Origin: Brasenia schreberi | Lineage: Eukaryota; Streptophyta; Magnoliopsida; Nymphaeales; Cabombaceae | DNA: 64,000 nucleotides | Direction of reading: 5' to 3' | Assembly: GCA_036023115.1 (NCBI GenBank) | Contig: JAYKKT010000055.1 | Coordinates: 12,152,501-12,216,500, forward strand | Shown here: positions 21,761 through 33,682 of the stretch, one piece after another | Layout of the letters: each line of letters begins with the position of its first letter | How positions within the stretch are numbered: position 1 is the first letter of the stretch | Program-made: the position numbers and the translations under genes | The notes under the pieces: generated by a model | The model's database searches: none | Seen by the model: only the letters and a program-made list of their open reading frames with translations | Told to the model about the DNA's origin: nothing

Positions 21761-23545
21761 TGTAGACACGCGGAAATTTCCACTCTGGGTTCTTAGGCCT
21801 GAAGTGAACCTTTTCGTATGTCTAAGTCGCTTAAAGGGCGTGCCAGCTAGCTTACTCAAGCTAGCGAAGTAAGTTTTGAAAATATCTGACTTATGGGGCG
21901 ATTGTGGACAAGTGGGCTCTTTTCGTCGTAGACCTTCTTGAACCGATGCTCAAGGGTCAGTCTGTACGCTTTAGAAAACTCGATTTTAAGCAAACATGAC
22001 CTTTTGAAAATATGCAAAGTATTTGATTTGGTTTAGTTTGTCTTGTTGTAGATTTTATCAATGTGGGATTTTGCATGTTTCCTATGTCTTGGGTTTTAGC
22101 CAATTTAGGCGTGTAGTTATGTGCATCCAATGCTCAATTTGGTGAGTTTTGCACGGGTAGTTCGAGGTTACTTTGATGCAATATGCGCCCTATCTCGTGG
22201 TATGGCAAATATGCAATGCAAACTCACACAACTGAACGGGAAAACCTGGAATTGAAAGACTTAGCCAAAGGGAAACTGCACCGTGTATAAATTGAAATGC
22301 AACTCACACAGCTGAACCTTAAAACCCGAAATTTAAAGACATAGCGGAAGGGAAATACAACTATATATATATGGGCCCGAAGGTCACCAACATGTGCGTG
22401 AGTGTTGTGTGTAAATGGAAAGACAAACACACGCAGCTGAACTGGGAAAACGCAGCAGAGAGTATAGAAATATGACTATATCTTAGCTGCCAAGGCCAAA
22501 ATGGTGCGTGAGGTGCATGAGCAAGTGCTCGAGTGTTCTTTGTGTGTGAGTGTGTAAATGAAAGACAAACTCACATGACTTAATGTAACAACCCAGCTGA
22601 ATTGAAATACTTATATAGAATAAGAGCGAAAGCTCAATGCACGCGTGTGTGAGTGTATAAAATTAAAGACAACTCATGCAACTCTTACTAGAGTCTTAGG
22701 AGTAAGAGCGAAGGCTCAATGGTGCTTATGGGTTTTTGTGTACGAGTAAGAGCTAAAGCTCAAGTGCTCGTGTGTGCTTCGTGTAGCAAACCAAGTTATT
22801 ACAATCGGGGAGAGACAATGCTCCGTTAATACAACCCTGTATCCAAATTGAATCAAAGCATAGAAAGGAGATATGAAATACCTGTAAACACCCAAAATTT
22901 TCTTTTAAAATTTTTACTTATTTAGGAAAGTAGTTATTTTTGGTAATTTACTAAATGAGTTGTTTCGGTACCAAAATTTTATGGAAGCTTTAAAATGATG
23001 AAAGAATAGTTTCCTTTCTGAAAATTTCGAATTTTGACAAGATTGGATAAAAATGACAATTTTGCCCCCGGCATGGAAAAAGCAGGATTTCGTTTCTTTA
23101 AAAGTTTTTTGTTGATAAATTTGTTTTAAATTTTACCGTTTGAAAAGAAACAGGCATGTATAAGACAATTTGACACCTGAAAAGGCAGGTGGGTGCCCAA
23201 AAAGGAGAGCGGGCATCAAAAAGGGAAAGTGAGCTTCCCAAAAAGAAAAGTTCATATTCGGAAAGAAATCAGTTGCCCGAGGGAAAAGTTGATGTTATCA
23301 AAGGAAAGAAAAGATGGAAGCAAGAACGATAGCTTCCGAAAAGCAAGGTTTGGTATCGAACACCTTTCGTAACATGTCCATGTTATGTTTGGGTGTCAAG
23401 GTAATTAGTGTATTGATATGCATCAGTTTTGCATTGTCATATGTTACTGTTATGTTACTTTTACGTTAAGAACAATGTTAATGTTTTGAACACTCATGAG
23501 GGAAATCTAGCGAGCATGATGGTTGGTTTTCAAAAAGGTAACATG

Positions 23546-24191
23546 GGTTACTTAACACTTTCATAATAGGTAGGCACGTAACATGTAACATAACCACTTT
23601 CACTGCAAATGTGCAAATAACAGTGGACTGTTTGAATACTCTTATACGTTTGGTATTAGGAGATTCAGTTGGGATCATCATGTGGAACCATCAGTTCCTT
23701 AGAAGTGGTTATTTATAGCGTTTTGTTTATGTTATGTGTTCAGTTCTCTCAGGTTAAACTCCTGAGTTAGTCTTGTGACATAACGAAATTGTTCTCATCA
23801 GAATGAATTGCGAAGTTCTGCTGTGCTGTAGATGAATCAAATTTTTGTTGTTTAAAATGCTAAGCTGTCATCAGGATCAAACTGTATAGCTGAAGTAGAA
23901 AGGGTGAAATAGTGTCAACCATCATGTGAACTGATGGAATACTTGTCTGCTGTTCGAGATGTTGATAATGGCTCCAGTATACCTGTTGATGGTAGCACTG
24001 ATGGGAATTCACCAACTATTGTTCCTGAAACTTAAATATACTGAGAATACCCTTCACAGTATGAACCGTCTTCTTCAACACTCACTCCGGCTCTATAATG
24101 GCTTAAAAGCTAGAAAAACCACTTAGCTCATTTCCAGCAAAATGCCTTACACAGGAAGAACGTCCAGTGGCACCAGAGTTTGCAATAAGCA
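23546..24191 (+). other. U3 cargo region of LTR-E with no recognised gene
   Basis: Non-coding on both strands as far as can be seen. It lies between the shared LTR start and the DYW-domain end of the pseudogene. It may be 3' flanking DNA of the captured PPR gene, since it lies directly downstream of that gene's stop on the minus strand. Confidence 0.4.
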
Positions 24192-24784
24192 TCACCAGTA
24201 ATCCTTACAGGAACACAAACCATCTTCAAAATGTTGAAACTGATTTCCATCCCTCACAATGATTTCCCTGTTTGTGATTTTTGTTGCTAACTTGATGAAT
24301 GTATGACAATCACCACAAACACGAAGGTTCTTCATTATTTGGATTGGTGTGCCATCAGGTATGCTTAACAGACCATATGCGAGTGCTAATTTCTCATTGT
24401 GGTATAAAAGTGCATTCTCCTTCTGCTCTTCTTCCACATCATGGATAACAAAATTTCTGTACCCTGGTTCTTTTGTTACTCCTCTGACTTTCATCAACTT
24501 TCTTATTTCTCGTACCTCATCCTATATGCCTAAGGAGGCATAAATGTTGGATAACAAGATATAGTTCCCTGAATCATGTGGTTCATAGAGAATCCGGCTA
24601 TCATCGAGTTCCAAGATACCATGTCTCTCACAGCCATCTCGTTGAATAGCCGAGAGACATCTTCAATGTTCCTGCACTTTGCATACATTGTAACCTAGCT
24701 AAGATATAGAAATAAATATGCAACACTTCTAGAATCATACATTTTTCATATGAATCCCTCTTGGATCAAATTATAACGAATCCT

Positions 24785-24992
<208 letters not shown>

Positions 24993-25165
24993 TTTCTCAC
25001 GACAAGAGATAGATCTTTAAAGTTCCCAGTACTTCTTTCAGACCATTTCCAACAAAGGAATTAGAGTGGCACCCAATCTTGATTGTGAGTGAATGTATCT
25101 GTTTACCAATTCCAAGAGCCACCAGTGTTGCCAGACGCCATTGACATTGAAGACTATACCAACCC

Positions 25166-25764
25166 ACAAATAGAGAAGAGCTGAAGGCGGAGTTGGATAT
25201 GACTGAATCGCAGTACCAACGGTGGTTTCAGGAACTCACAAGGCAGCTTTGGAGGCGGTTGTGGATCGCAGGGAGAAATACTCGAGCTGTTTGATTCGAA
25301 TTTGCTCAGAACAAGCTCTTCTTAGTTTGTATGATTTGAATTCCGCAAGGCAAGCATCCTGTGACTCCATGGCAGCACAATCCTCTGAGTCCTGGCCTAA
25401 TTCAGCAACAAAGGGAACCAAGTGCAGTCGATTTTAGTTGCATTTGGCATCTTACCATACCAAGGCTTGCTGCATTCAACAAGATTAAGTAAGAAGACTT
25501 GCCTTTCAAATTCTGGCCTAATTCAACAATAAGAAAGAGGAGGAAAATGTAAGGCAGCATATCTTACAGCTAATGAGCAGCTCCTTTCCAAATTCAACGT
25601 GAACTGCAGAGTTTAGCAGTTCCTTAACTTTCCAAATCAACATGGTCCTCATGGCAGCCCTAGCAAAACTTTCCAAGTTCTGATTTTTTACAGCAATAAC
25701 ATGCCTTTTTCGTTAAATTCAGCAAGGAAACTTGCCTTGCCCAATGTTACACCTAAGAGGCATC
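25166..25764 (+). other. Rest of the U3 cargo in LTR-E, unidentified
   Basis: Short frames on both strands (e.g. 25222-25437 plus) show no recognised domain. From about 25610 the sequence becomes homologous to 9895-10020 of LTR-A' ('agttccttaactttccaa'), marking the return to shared LTR sequence. Confidence 0.4.
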
Positions 25765-25772
25765 TTTTGGCC

Positions 25773-25780
25773 TATAAAAG
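25773..25780 (+). promoter_or_regulatory. TATA box of LTR-E
   Basis: TATAAAAG in 'ggcctataaaaggagcctg', identical in context to 10022. The captured gene pieces lie upstream of it, in U3. Confidence 0.6.
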
Positions 25781-28700
25781 GAGCCTGAAGGAGGCTGCAA
25801 ACGGAGGAACCACTAACTGCAAACTATCAATCCGAGGGAGGAACCAGCCAGAGCAAAGTATCAGTCCGAAAATTAATCCTCTAGTCACCACAAAATATCA
25901 ATCTGAAAGGACCAGCACACAGGAACATTCAGTCCGAAAATTCAGAGAAATAGAGAGAGAGAGAGGGAAAGGAAGAGAAGAAGGAGAAGAAGGAAGTTTG
26001 GCCTGGTTCCGACGTCCGACGATCGTCCGGCGAACTGCTCCTACATCCCCTCTCACTCACACAGGTTGGAATTCTTACACAAATTGGTTTTAATTCATGA
26101 GAATCTGAAAAAGCACAGATTCTGGAAATTTGTACTTGAATCAAGGCTTTGAGCCCATGTTCTTCATTTATATCGATACAAACATGCATGATTCCTTCAT
26201 GAACGACATCAAAATCCATGTCCATGATTTATTAGGACTGATACAGGTTGAACTTCGTTCTAGAATCACGTTAGGAACTTTCTGAAATTTTCTGTAAAAC
26301 TGGTTTCTGAAACTGTCTATGCACACGCATCTGATCACAGAATTTTTATAGACAAACGGATAAGCCAATTGCTTAGAAATTTTGCATGAATAATCTAGAA
26401 ATATCAGGCGTTCTTAGATAAAATTTTGAGGAATTGTTATGAACTGTTGCCTAATCAATTAGATCCGTGAAATTTATACAAAATCCAGATTGCGTTTTAC
26501 AGAAACAGAATGTTCAGTAACAGACCTCTGTTCTTTTGATCATATCTCTGCAACTACTAAGTGGAATTTGATGAAATTTGATTCTTTGGAAACTTAACAT
26601 CAATAACTTTCTAACACATCAAATGTTATCGAAATTGGATGACTGAGTGCTGAGATATTGCTGTTTTTCTGAGCTTCTCATTCACAAGAACAGGGCTATT
26701 CTGAATTTTATAACAGTTTCTGATTCTATATTTAATTCTCAGAAAATAAAGAACTAAATTATAAAATAAAAATATATTCTGATTCTACACATACGTGTCT
26801 CTATTCTGTAAAAGTTTTAGAATTTTTGGAGAATTAGAAATATTTTTAAAAATTCAGAGAACAGGCGTCTGAAACTGAACGTTCTGGAAATCTAAGAATC
26901 TGAAAATTTTCAGAAATCAAGAACTTAAACACAAATCTGAAACTTTGGAAAATCTGGTTTTTCCTTTCTTGAATTAACGAATTCAAACAAATTTCAAGTG
27001 TATAGGCTGACCCTTGAGCGCCGGTTCAAGAAGGCCTAAGTCGAAAAGATCTCACTTGTCCACAATCGTTCTTAGAAGTCAGAAAATCAGAATTTGTTAG
27101 TTTTAGCAAACTAACTGGCACGCTCGTGCAACCCGACGTAGTTTGAGGGTTTGATTTCGAATCTCAAATGATTTGAAATAAAATCACGTCTACAATACCG
27201 AATTAAAGCACTTACGTGATTCAGATGTTTGTCCACTCCAATCTACACGGACTTGCTTGGCTTCGCACCCGCGGATGAATCTTCCTTGAAGCTTGAAGTG
27301 AAAGATGGCTGAACGGAGCCTTGAAGCTTGAGTTTTTTTTAGTTCACTACACTAAGGTGGTACGGGTTTGGTGTGGGTATGGGATAGGAAGGTATGGGAT
27401 GCTACGGCGGTGGAAGGGAGTTGGGGGTTCTAGGCAAGGTGGTCACAGGACTAAGTAGGTGGGGTGGTGTGAGATGTATGGTCACGGGTGTGGTAGGGAC
27501 GTGAGGCGGTGGTATGGGAGCTACGGGTGTTAGGCTTAGGTGGGGTGATGGTATGGTGTGGGATGAGTAATGGGAGCTAAGGGTCATGGCGCTAGGTAGG
27601 TGGGGTGATGGAATGATGGCTGCGGGTAAGGGAGTGTCTAGTTAGGATGGGTTCGGTTGGGACAGGGGGTAGGTCGGTTAGGATAGGTAGTGGTGGTGGT
27701 ATGTGTGGGTATGGCGGTGATAGGTGGCGGTTTAGGCTAGGATGAAGTCGGTTGGGGTCGGCTGGGTTGTTAGGTGGGATGTGAGGTGGTGGGGGCTAGG
27801 TTGGTTGGTAGGTAGGTAGGTCGGCGGAGAAGGTCGGCGCCAGGCGGGTCGCAAGGTGACAGGGCGCGTGTAGGGCGCGCGGGAGTGGCACGCTACGCGG
27901 GGCGCGTGCAGGGCACTTGTGGCGCTTGCGAGGTGCGCGGCGTGGGAGCGAGTAGGACTAGGGGTGCTGGGGGTTTTGAGGTTGGGGTCGGTTAGGGTTT
28001 AGATAGGTTTAGCTTAGGCTTAAGGGTGCTGTGGGGTAATTAGGTGGGGTTTGATTAGGGTTATGTGAGGTCGGTTTAGGTGGTTTAGGGTGGTTTAGAG
28101 GGGTTAAGAAGAGGGGTTTAGGGTGCTTAGTAGGGCTTAGCTCTTAATGGCGGTTTGGGGTGTGCTTGAACTCCAATTAGCCACCTTAAGCCTCCTTGTT
28201 CAAGCCACTTCAGCCCTTCAATTAGGGTGGGGCAGCCCTTAACTAACCCTACACTAACCCACAATTAAAAACTCTAAAACAAAAGAAAGCACTAAGCACT
28301 CACCTAAGCACCTTCTCTCTTCTCCAAGTCCTCCCTTCAAATTCACGTGAACCCCTCATTTGGGACCCCCTCACCTCTATTTATAGGCATTTGAGGTGGG
28401 TCTTGGATTTGGGTTTGGGTTTGAGATCTGGATCCAAATCCAAATCCAAACACTATTTAGATCTAGATCTTAGATCTCGGATATTTTGAGATCTATATTC
28501 GATCCAAATCCAACATTTTTATGGATATGGATCTGGATATTTTGGTTCAGATCCGATCCAATCCAAACACTATTTGGATCTAATCCAAATCCAAACACTA
28601 ATTGGATCAACCCAAACACTATTTGGATCGACCCAAATCAAAACACTATTCACTATTTGAATTTGGATATGGATATTTATGGTCTAGATCTAATCCAAAT

Positions 28701-29331
28701 TTTCTCTAGATGGTCCTTCTTAGCTTCTCGAGGCGAACGATCTGTGTGGGCCCTGGCTTCATCAGCGCTCCGTCTAGTGTTGGGTTTCCCCAATCTTTAT
28801 CGTCTGTACTCCTTTTCGCCTTTTCAGACTCTGTTTTTGCTCATTTATGGCTTTTTTGGTTCATTATCTTGAGGCTTGGATGAGAATGGTTGATCTGGCT
28901 TTCTGGTCTCCTAGCTTGCAAACTACTTCGTGCGTAGGCCTTCCATTCGCCTTTCGAACCTGGCTTTTATCAGGCCAGGATGCTCTTTTGGGCTTCAAAA
29001 TAGGTTTCTGAAGTTGCTTCTGGAATTGGCCTTTGTGAGCCACTTGTCGGGCTATCTTTTCGATCAGGTGTAGTCTTTGCATGCTTCACCTGTTCGTCTT
29101 GGGCTTTTTGGCAAAATGGGGCTTAGCTCGGGTTTAAAAACTCGTATTTGGATACGGGGCTTTCAAAACACTATTTATAGGTGTAAAACAATATTTATAG
29201 GTTTTAAAACAATATGTACAGGGTTTTGAAGGCTCCTGGGTTTTTAGAACTCAAAATGGCCCTTTGGGGCTGATTTGCAAATCAAGTATTGGTTTTAAAA
29301 AGTCATGGGATTATGGGGTCTTTACAAACAC

Positions 29332-29835
29332 CACTACATGTTACCCCTGAACATTAGTCAGGGAGGTAGCTTCAACCCATTTGGAAAAGTATTCAGTGGC
29401 TGCTAGGATAAACCTATGCCCATTTGATGCATTTGGAAAAGTTGGCCCTATGATGTCAAACGCCCACATGGTGAATGGCCATGGGATGACCACAGAATGC
29501 AGGGTGACTGACGGGATATGAATGGCATGTCCATGCACTTGACATGGGTGACACTTCCTAACATGGTCGTGGCAATCCTGCTTTAGAGTGGATCAAAAGT
29601 AACCAGCTCTAAGTATTTTCATTGCCATCATATTGGCATTTACATGCCCTCCACATTCTCCATTGTGGAATTCACGCATTATTATCCTAGCCTCCTCAAG
29701 GTCGACACACCTCAACAAGATGCCAGTAAAACTCTTTTTATAAAGAATTCCTCCTAAAATCATATATCGGGTTGAAATCTTTCGAATAAAAGCTTTGTCT
29801 TTGGACGAAGCGAATTCTGAAAATCCTCCATTTTC
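29332..29835 (-). pseudogene. Element 2: integrase zinc finger and start of the catalytic core
   Basis: On the minus strand: YMILGGILYKKSFTGILLRC, VDLEEARIIMREFHNGECGG, HVNANMMAMKILRAGYF-stop, DHVRKCHPCQVHGHAIH (giving the full H-H-C-C set), then WPFTMWAFDIIGPTFPNASN (first catalytic Asp), GHRFILAATEYFSKWVEA and SLTNVQG. It breaks where LTR-D entered (AACAC at 29327-29331) and resumes at 21760. Several frame changes and stops; a relic. Confidence 0.85.
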
Positions 29836-30333
29836 TAAGAAATCTTTAATGTCTTGAAACCAGGGTTTTTAGTAGAAACTAGATTGTTTTGGCAAATCTT
29901 CAAATCGTGAGTGGATGGAGTGGGTGAGTGCCATATTTCTAAGGATCGAGTTCCCAAGGTGGGATCGACCCTTAGGGCTGAGCCTAAGGATGAGAGGGCA
30001 TCGGCTATGCCATTGTCCTCTCTTCCTACGTGTGTGAGTGTACACGATTGGAACGACTCGACCAACTTGGTGGCCAATTCGTGGTATGGAAGAAGTTTTT
30101 CATTTTTGACTTGCCAGATTTTTAACACTTGGTTTATGACAAGTAAAGAGTCTCCAAAGACTTCAATGCATGATGCCCCTTGAGATTTTGAAATTTTCAA
30201 ACCTTATATGAGTGCTTCATACTCGGCTGTATTGTTAGAACATTCGAAATCTAGGCGAATGGCGATAGAAATTTCTCCCTTTTCGAGGGATATGAGGATG
30301 ATTCCTACCCCAACCCCTCTTTGGTTTCGTGCC
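29836..30333 (-). pseudogene. Element 2: archaeal-like RNase H, C-terminal part
   Basis: On the minus strand: RNQRGVGVGIILISLEKGEI, NNTAEYEALI-stop-GLKISKSQGASCIEVFGDSL, LTHVGREDNGIADALSSLG. The E, second D and last D of the catalytic set are present; the first (FDGA) lies across the LTR-F insertion at 33360. TAG in place of CAG after EYEALI suggests a C-to-T change. The segment begins at GTGCC (30329-30333), one copy of the LTR-F target duplication. Confidence 0.85.
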
Positions 30334-33300
30334 TGTAGATGGGAAAATTCTCACTCCTAGTTCTTAGGCCAAAAGTGAACCTTTTCGTGTCTACGTCGCA
30401 TTAGGGCGTGCCAACTAGCTTACTCAAACTAGTGAAGGATTTTGGAAATATCTGACATTTTGGGCGATTGTGGGTAAGTGGGATCTTTTCGTTGTAAACC
30501 TTCTTGAACCGATGCTCAAGGGTTGGTTTAAACGCTTAGAAAATCTCGATTTTTAATAAGCATGGACTTTTGAAAAGAATACGAAAGTATCTTGTCGCTT
30601 TGTATGCCTATTTGCAACTTTTATTTATGTGGGTTGCACGTATCCAAGTCTTTTGCTTTTATGCTATTTAGGCCAGCTATGTGTGTGCATAAGTGACCTA
30701 AGTTTGGCATGTTTGCATGTGATATTCGGGGCCTTTTCGAAAGCTTATGAATGCAAGTATGCGAAGTATCTCGGGTTCAGAGGGTATGATGTGAGCTAAG
30801 CTCGAATTGAAAGCAACTCACACAACTTTAAATGTAAAACCCGAAATGTAAAGACGTAGCTCAAAGGGAAATACCCGAATTTAAGGGCAACTCACATGAC
30901 TTGAATGTAAATTGCCGAAGGGAGATATAGTTATATTAAGAGCGGAAAGGCTCAATGCATGCATGTGTGAGTGTAGAATTGAAATGACAAACTCACACGA
31001 CATGAATTGAACTTTCCGAAATTGAAATATAAGTATATATATGAGCAGTAAAGCTCAACGTGTTCGTGTGTGTTGTGTATAAATTGAAAGACAACTCACA
31101 CACACGACTGAAATTTAACTTGCGGAACGGGAAATATAGATATAAGAGCGGAAAGGCTTAATGTGTGCATGTGTGTTGTGTATAAATGTAAAGACAACTC
31201 ACACGACTGAATTTTAACAACCCGGGATGTAAAGACGTACACAGCTGAACCGTAAAACTCACGCAGCTGAAAGTATATAGATATGTCTATATCTTAAGGG
31301 CTGCCAAGGCCAAAATGTGCGTGAGAGTTTTTGAGCAAGAGCTTAGGTGTCCTTTGTGTGTAAGTGTGGAATTGAAATGACAAACTCACACGACTTAAAG
31401 TAACAACCCGAATGAAATTGCAGCTTATATAGCTCTTACTAGAGTCTTTGGAGTAAGAGAGAAAGCTCAATTGTGTACGTGGGTGTCTTGTGTACGAGAT
31501 AAGAGCTAAGGGTCAAGTGCACGTGTGTGTCTCGTGTACGAGATAAGAGCTAAGGCTCAAGTGCACGTATATGTCTCGTGTGTCAAGCACCAATATTACA
31601 TCTCGGGGGAGACCACGCTCCATTAATACAACCCCGTATCCAAATTGAATTAAGTATGAAAGGAGTAATGTAAATACCGAATTTTAAACACTTACAAGTG
31701 ATTCGGGCTTTCTTCTTCAATCTACACGTGCTTCAGTTCACTTTGGCAGCTACGAAAGGGGTCCTCTTTGCTATGCTTGAGACGTGATTTGGTTGGCCGA
31801 GTTGTGCTTGAAAGGGTTTGGGCTTGAGAGAGAGGCTCACTAGTGCTAGGTTGGCTGCGGGTTTTTTGTGGGGGCTATGGTAGGTTCATGACAAGATGGG
31901 GTGTGTGGCTTGTGGTGAGGTTGGGCTATGGCGGTGGGGTCGGTTGGTGTGGTAGGATGGAGGTAGGTCGGTTGTGTGGTAGGGTGGAGTCGGTTGAGCT
32001 AGGCGCAGGCGACAGCTAAAGGGGTTCGGCTAGCAGGCGTGCGACACTACGGACAGTAGAGGGCGCGTGGGACAGGCGCTAGGATGGCTGCGCCCAGAGG
32101 CGCTGGGATGGCATCAGGGAGTGAGGGGCTCGCGGTAGGCAGGGGTGATAGGCGCGAGGAGTGGGTAGCGTGTAGACGGGGGGCGCGCTGCGGTGGGGGC
32201 GGTGCATGTGGTTCGGGTGGTGAAGGGAGCTAGCTGGTGTAAAGGGGGATGTCGGTTGATGTTAGGTAGGCCAGTTGGTTGGGATTAGGGTGCTGTAGGG
32301 GGATTAGATGGTGTTGGTTTAAGGTAGGTTTAGAGGGTTAAGAAGAGAATGTTTAGTTTAAAGGTTAGGCTTATCAAAAGGGTTCGGCTAGGTTAGCTCA
32401 AGCCACGGTCCAGTCACCTCTTGTCGTGTTGGTGTAGTTAGGTCCACCCCAAATCATGTTGGTGCAGCCCACACTAATCCCACTTTAAGCCCACAAGATT
32501 AACCCCCTAAAATGAAATAAAGCACTAAGCACTCACCTTAAGCCTTTCTCTCTCTTCCCCAAGCTCCTCCAAGCATTTCACGTGAACCCCTTCTTGGAGA
32601 CACCCTCACCTCTATTTATAGGCAAGTGAGCTGGATCCAAATCCAAGTACTATTTGGATCTGGATATTTATGACCAGATCCGATCCAAAACCAATCATTT
32701 ATATGGATATGGATCTGGATATTTTGGTCCAGATCCGATCCAATCCAAACACTATTTGGATCGATCTAAATCCAAACACTATTTGGATATGAATTTGGAT
32801 ATTTATGATCCAGATCCAATCCAAATTTTCTCTGAACAGTCTTTCTTGGCGTTTCGAGATGGACGGTTTGTGTGGGCATTGGCTTCATCAGAGCTCCGTC
32901 TTATGCTGAGTTTTCCCTAGTTTTGTCGTTCGAACTCCATCTCGCCTTTTTGGACTTCGTTTCTGCTCAATTTCGCCGTTTTTGGCTTGAATTTCTGTTG
33001 CTTGGGTGGATATGCTTGACTTGGCTTCTGAGTGCACCGGGCTTGTAGTCTGCTTCGGGCCTGGGCCTTCCTTTTGCCTTTTGACCCTGGCTTTTATCAG
33101 GCCAGGTGCTGCTTTTGGGCTTCTGCACCTGTTTCTGAGGCTGCTTTGGCATTCAGGGCTTCACCTATTGAAAATTTGCTTTTGCAAAATGGGGACTTGG
33201 CCCATATATGTGAAATTTCATTTGAACGGGGTTTTAACAAAATTTGAAGCTTTTACAGCCCCTGGGTTTTTGAAAACTCCAGTTTTGGGTTTTTAAATGA

Positions 33301-33354
33301 ACTTTAAAACCAGGTGTTTGGTTTTGAAATTCGTTTTATTTCAAGGTGTTTACA
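30334..33354 (-). mobile_element. Solo LTR-F (3021 bp) inside the aRH of element 2, TSD GTGCC
   Basis: On the plus strand it begins TGTAGATGGG and ends GGTGTTTACA, flanked by GTGCC at 30329-30333 and 33355-33359. On the minus strand: TATAAATA at 32613-32620, ATCCAAA/TTTGGAT palindromes upstream of it (32640-32830), CACGTGAA near 32580, a G-rich tract (31850-32350 plus strand), the AATAAT core (31590-31646), at least six hairpin modules (30780-31580) and U5 hairpins near 30419 and 30510. Confidence 0.92.
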
Positions 33355-33682
33355 GTGCCCCATCGAAGTGCATCTTCCACACTTGGTTTTCACTTAAACA
33401 ATTTGCCAAAATGTGATTTTTAAATTGATTTTGAAAGATGCCTTCGTCAGGCATTTCATCAAGTGTGGGATATGAATCCTCTAAAGGGAAATCAACCACG
33501 TAGTCAGCTAGGGCTTGCCCCTTAATGGAGGTTTGATGGTGGAATTTTAGGTCATACTCCATTAAGAGGGGTTGCCATTTAGCCAGCCTGCCCGTGAGGA
33601 TAGGTTTTTCAAATAAGTGCTTGATTGGGTCAAGCCTAGACACTATCCAGATCTCATGATCTAGGAAATAATGTCAAAATTT
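33355..33682 (-). pseudogene. Element 2: end of RNase H, connector and start of aRH
   Basis: On the minus strand: HYFLDHEIWIVSRLDPIKHL, FEKPILTGRLAKWQPLLMEY, ALADYVVDFPLEDSYPTLDE, then VWKMHFDGA, the first catalytic Asp of aRH, where LTR-F is inserted. It is the same frame as the upstream RT frame apart from two stops: TAG for CAG and TGA for CGA near 33675-33685. Confidence 0.8.
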
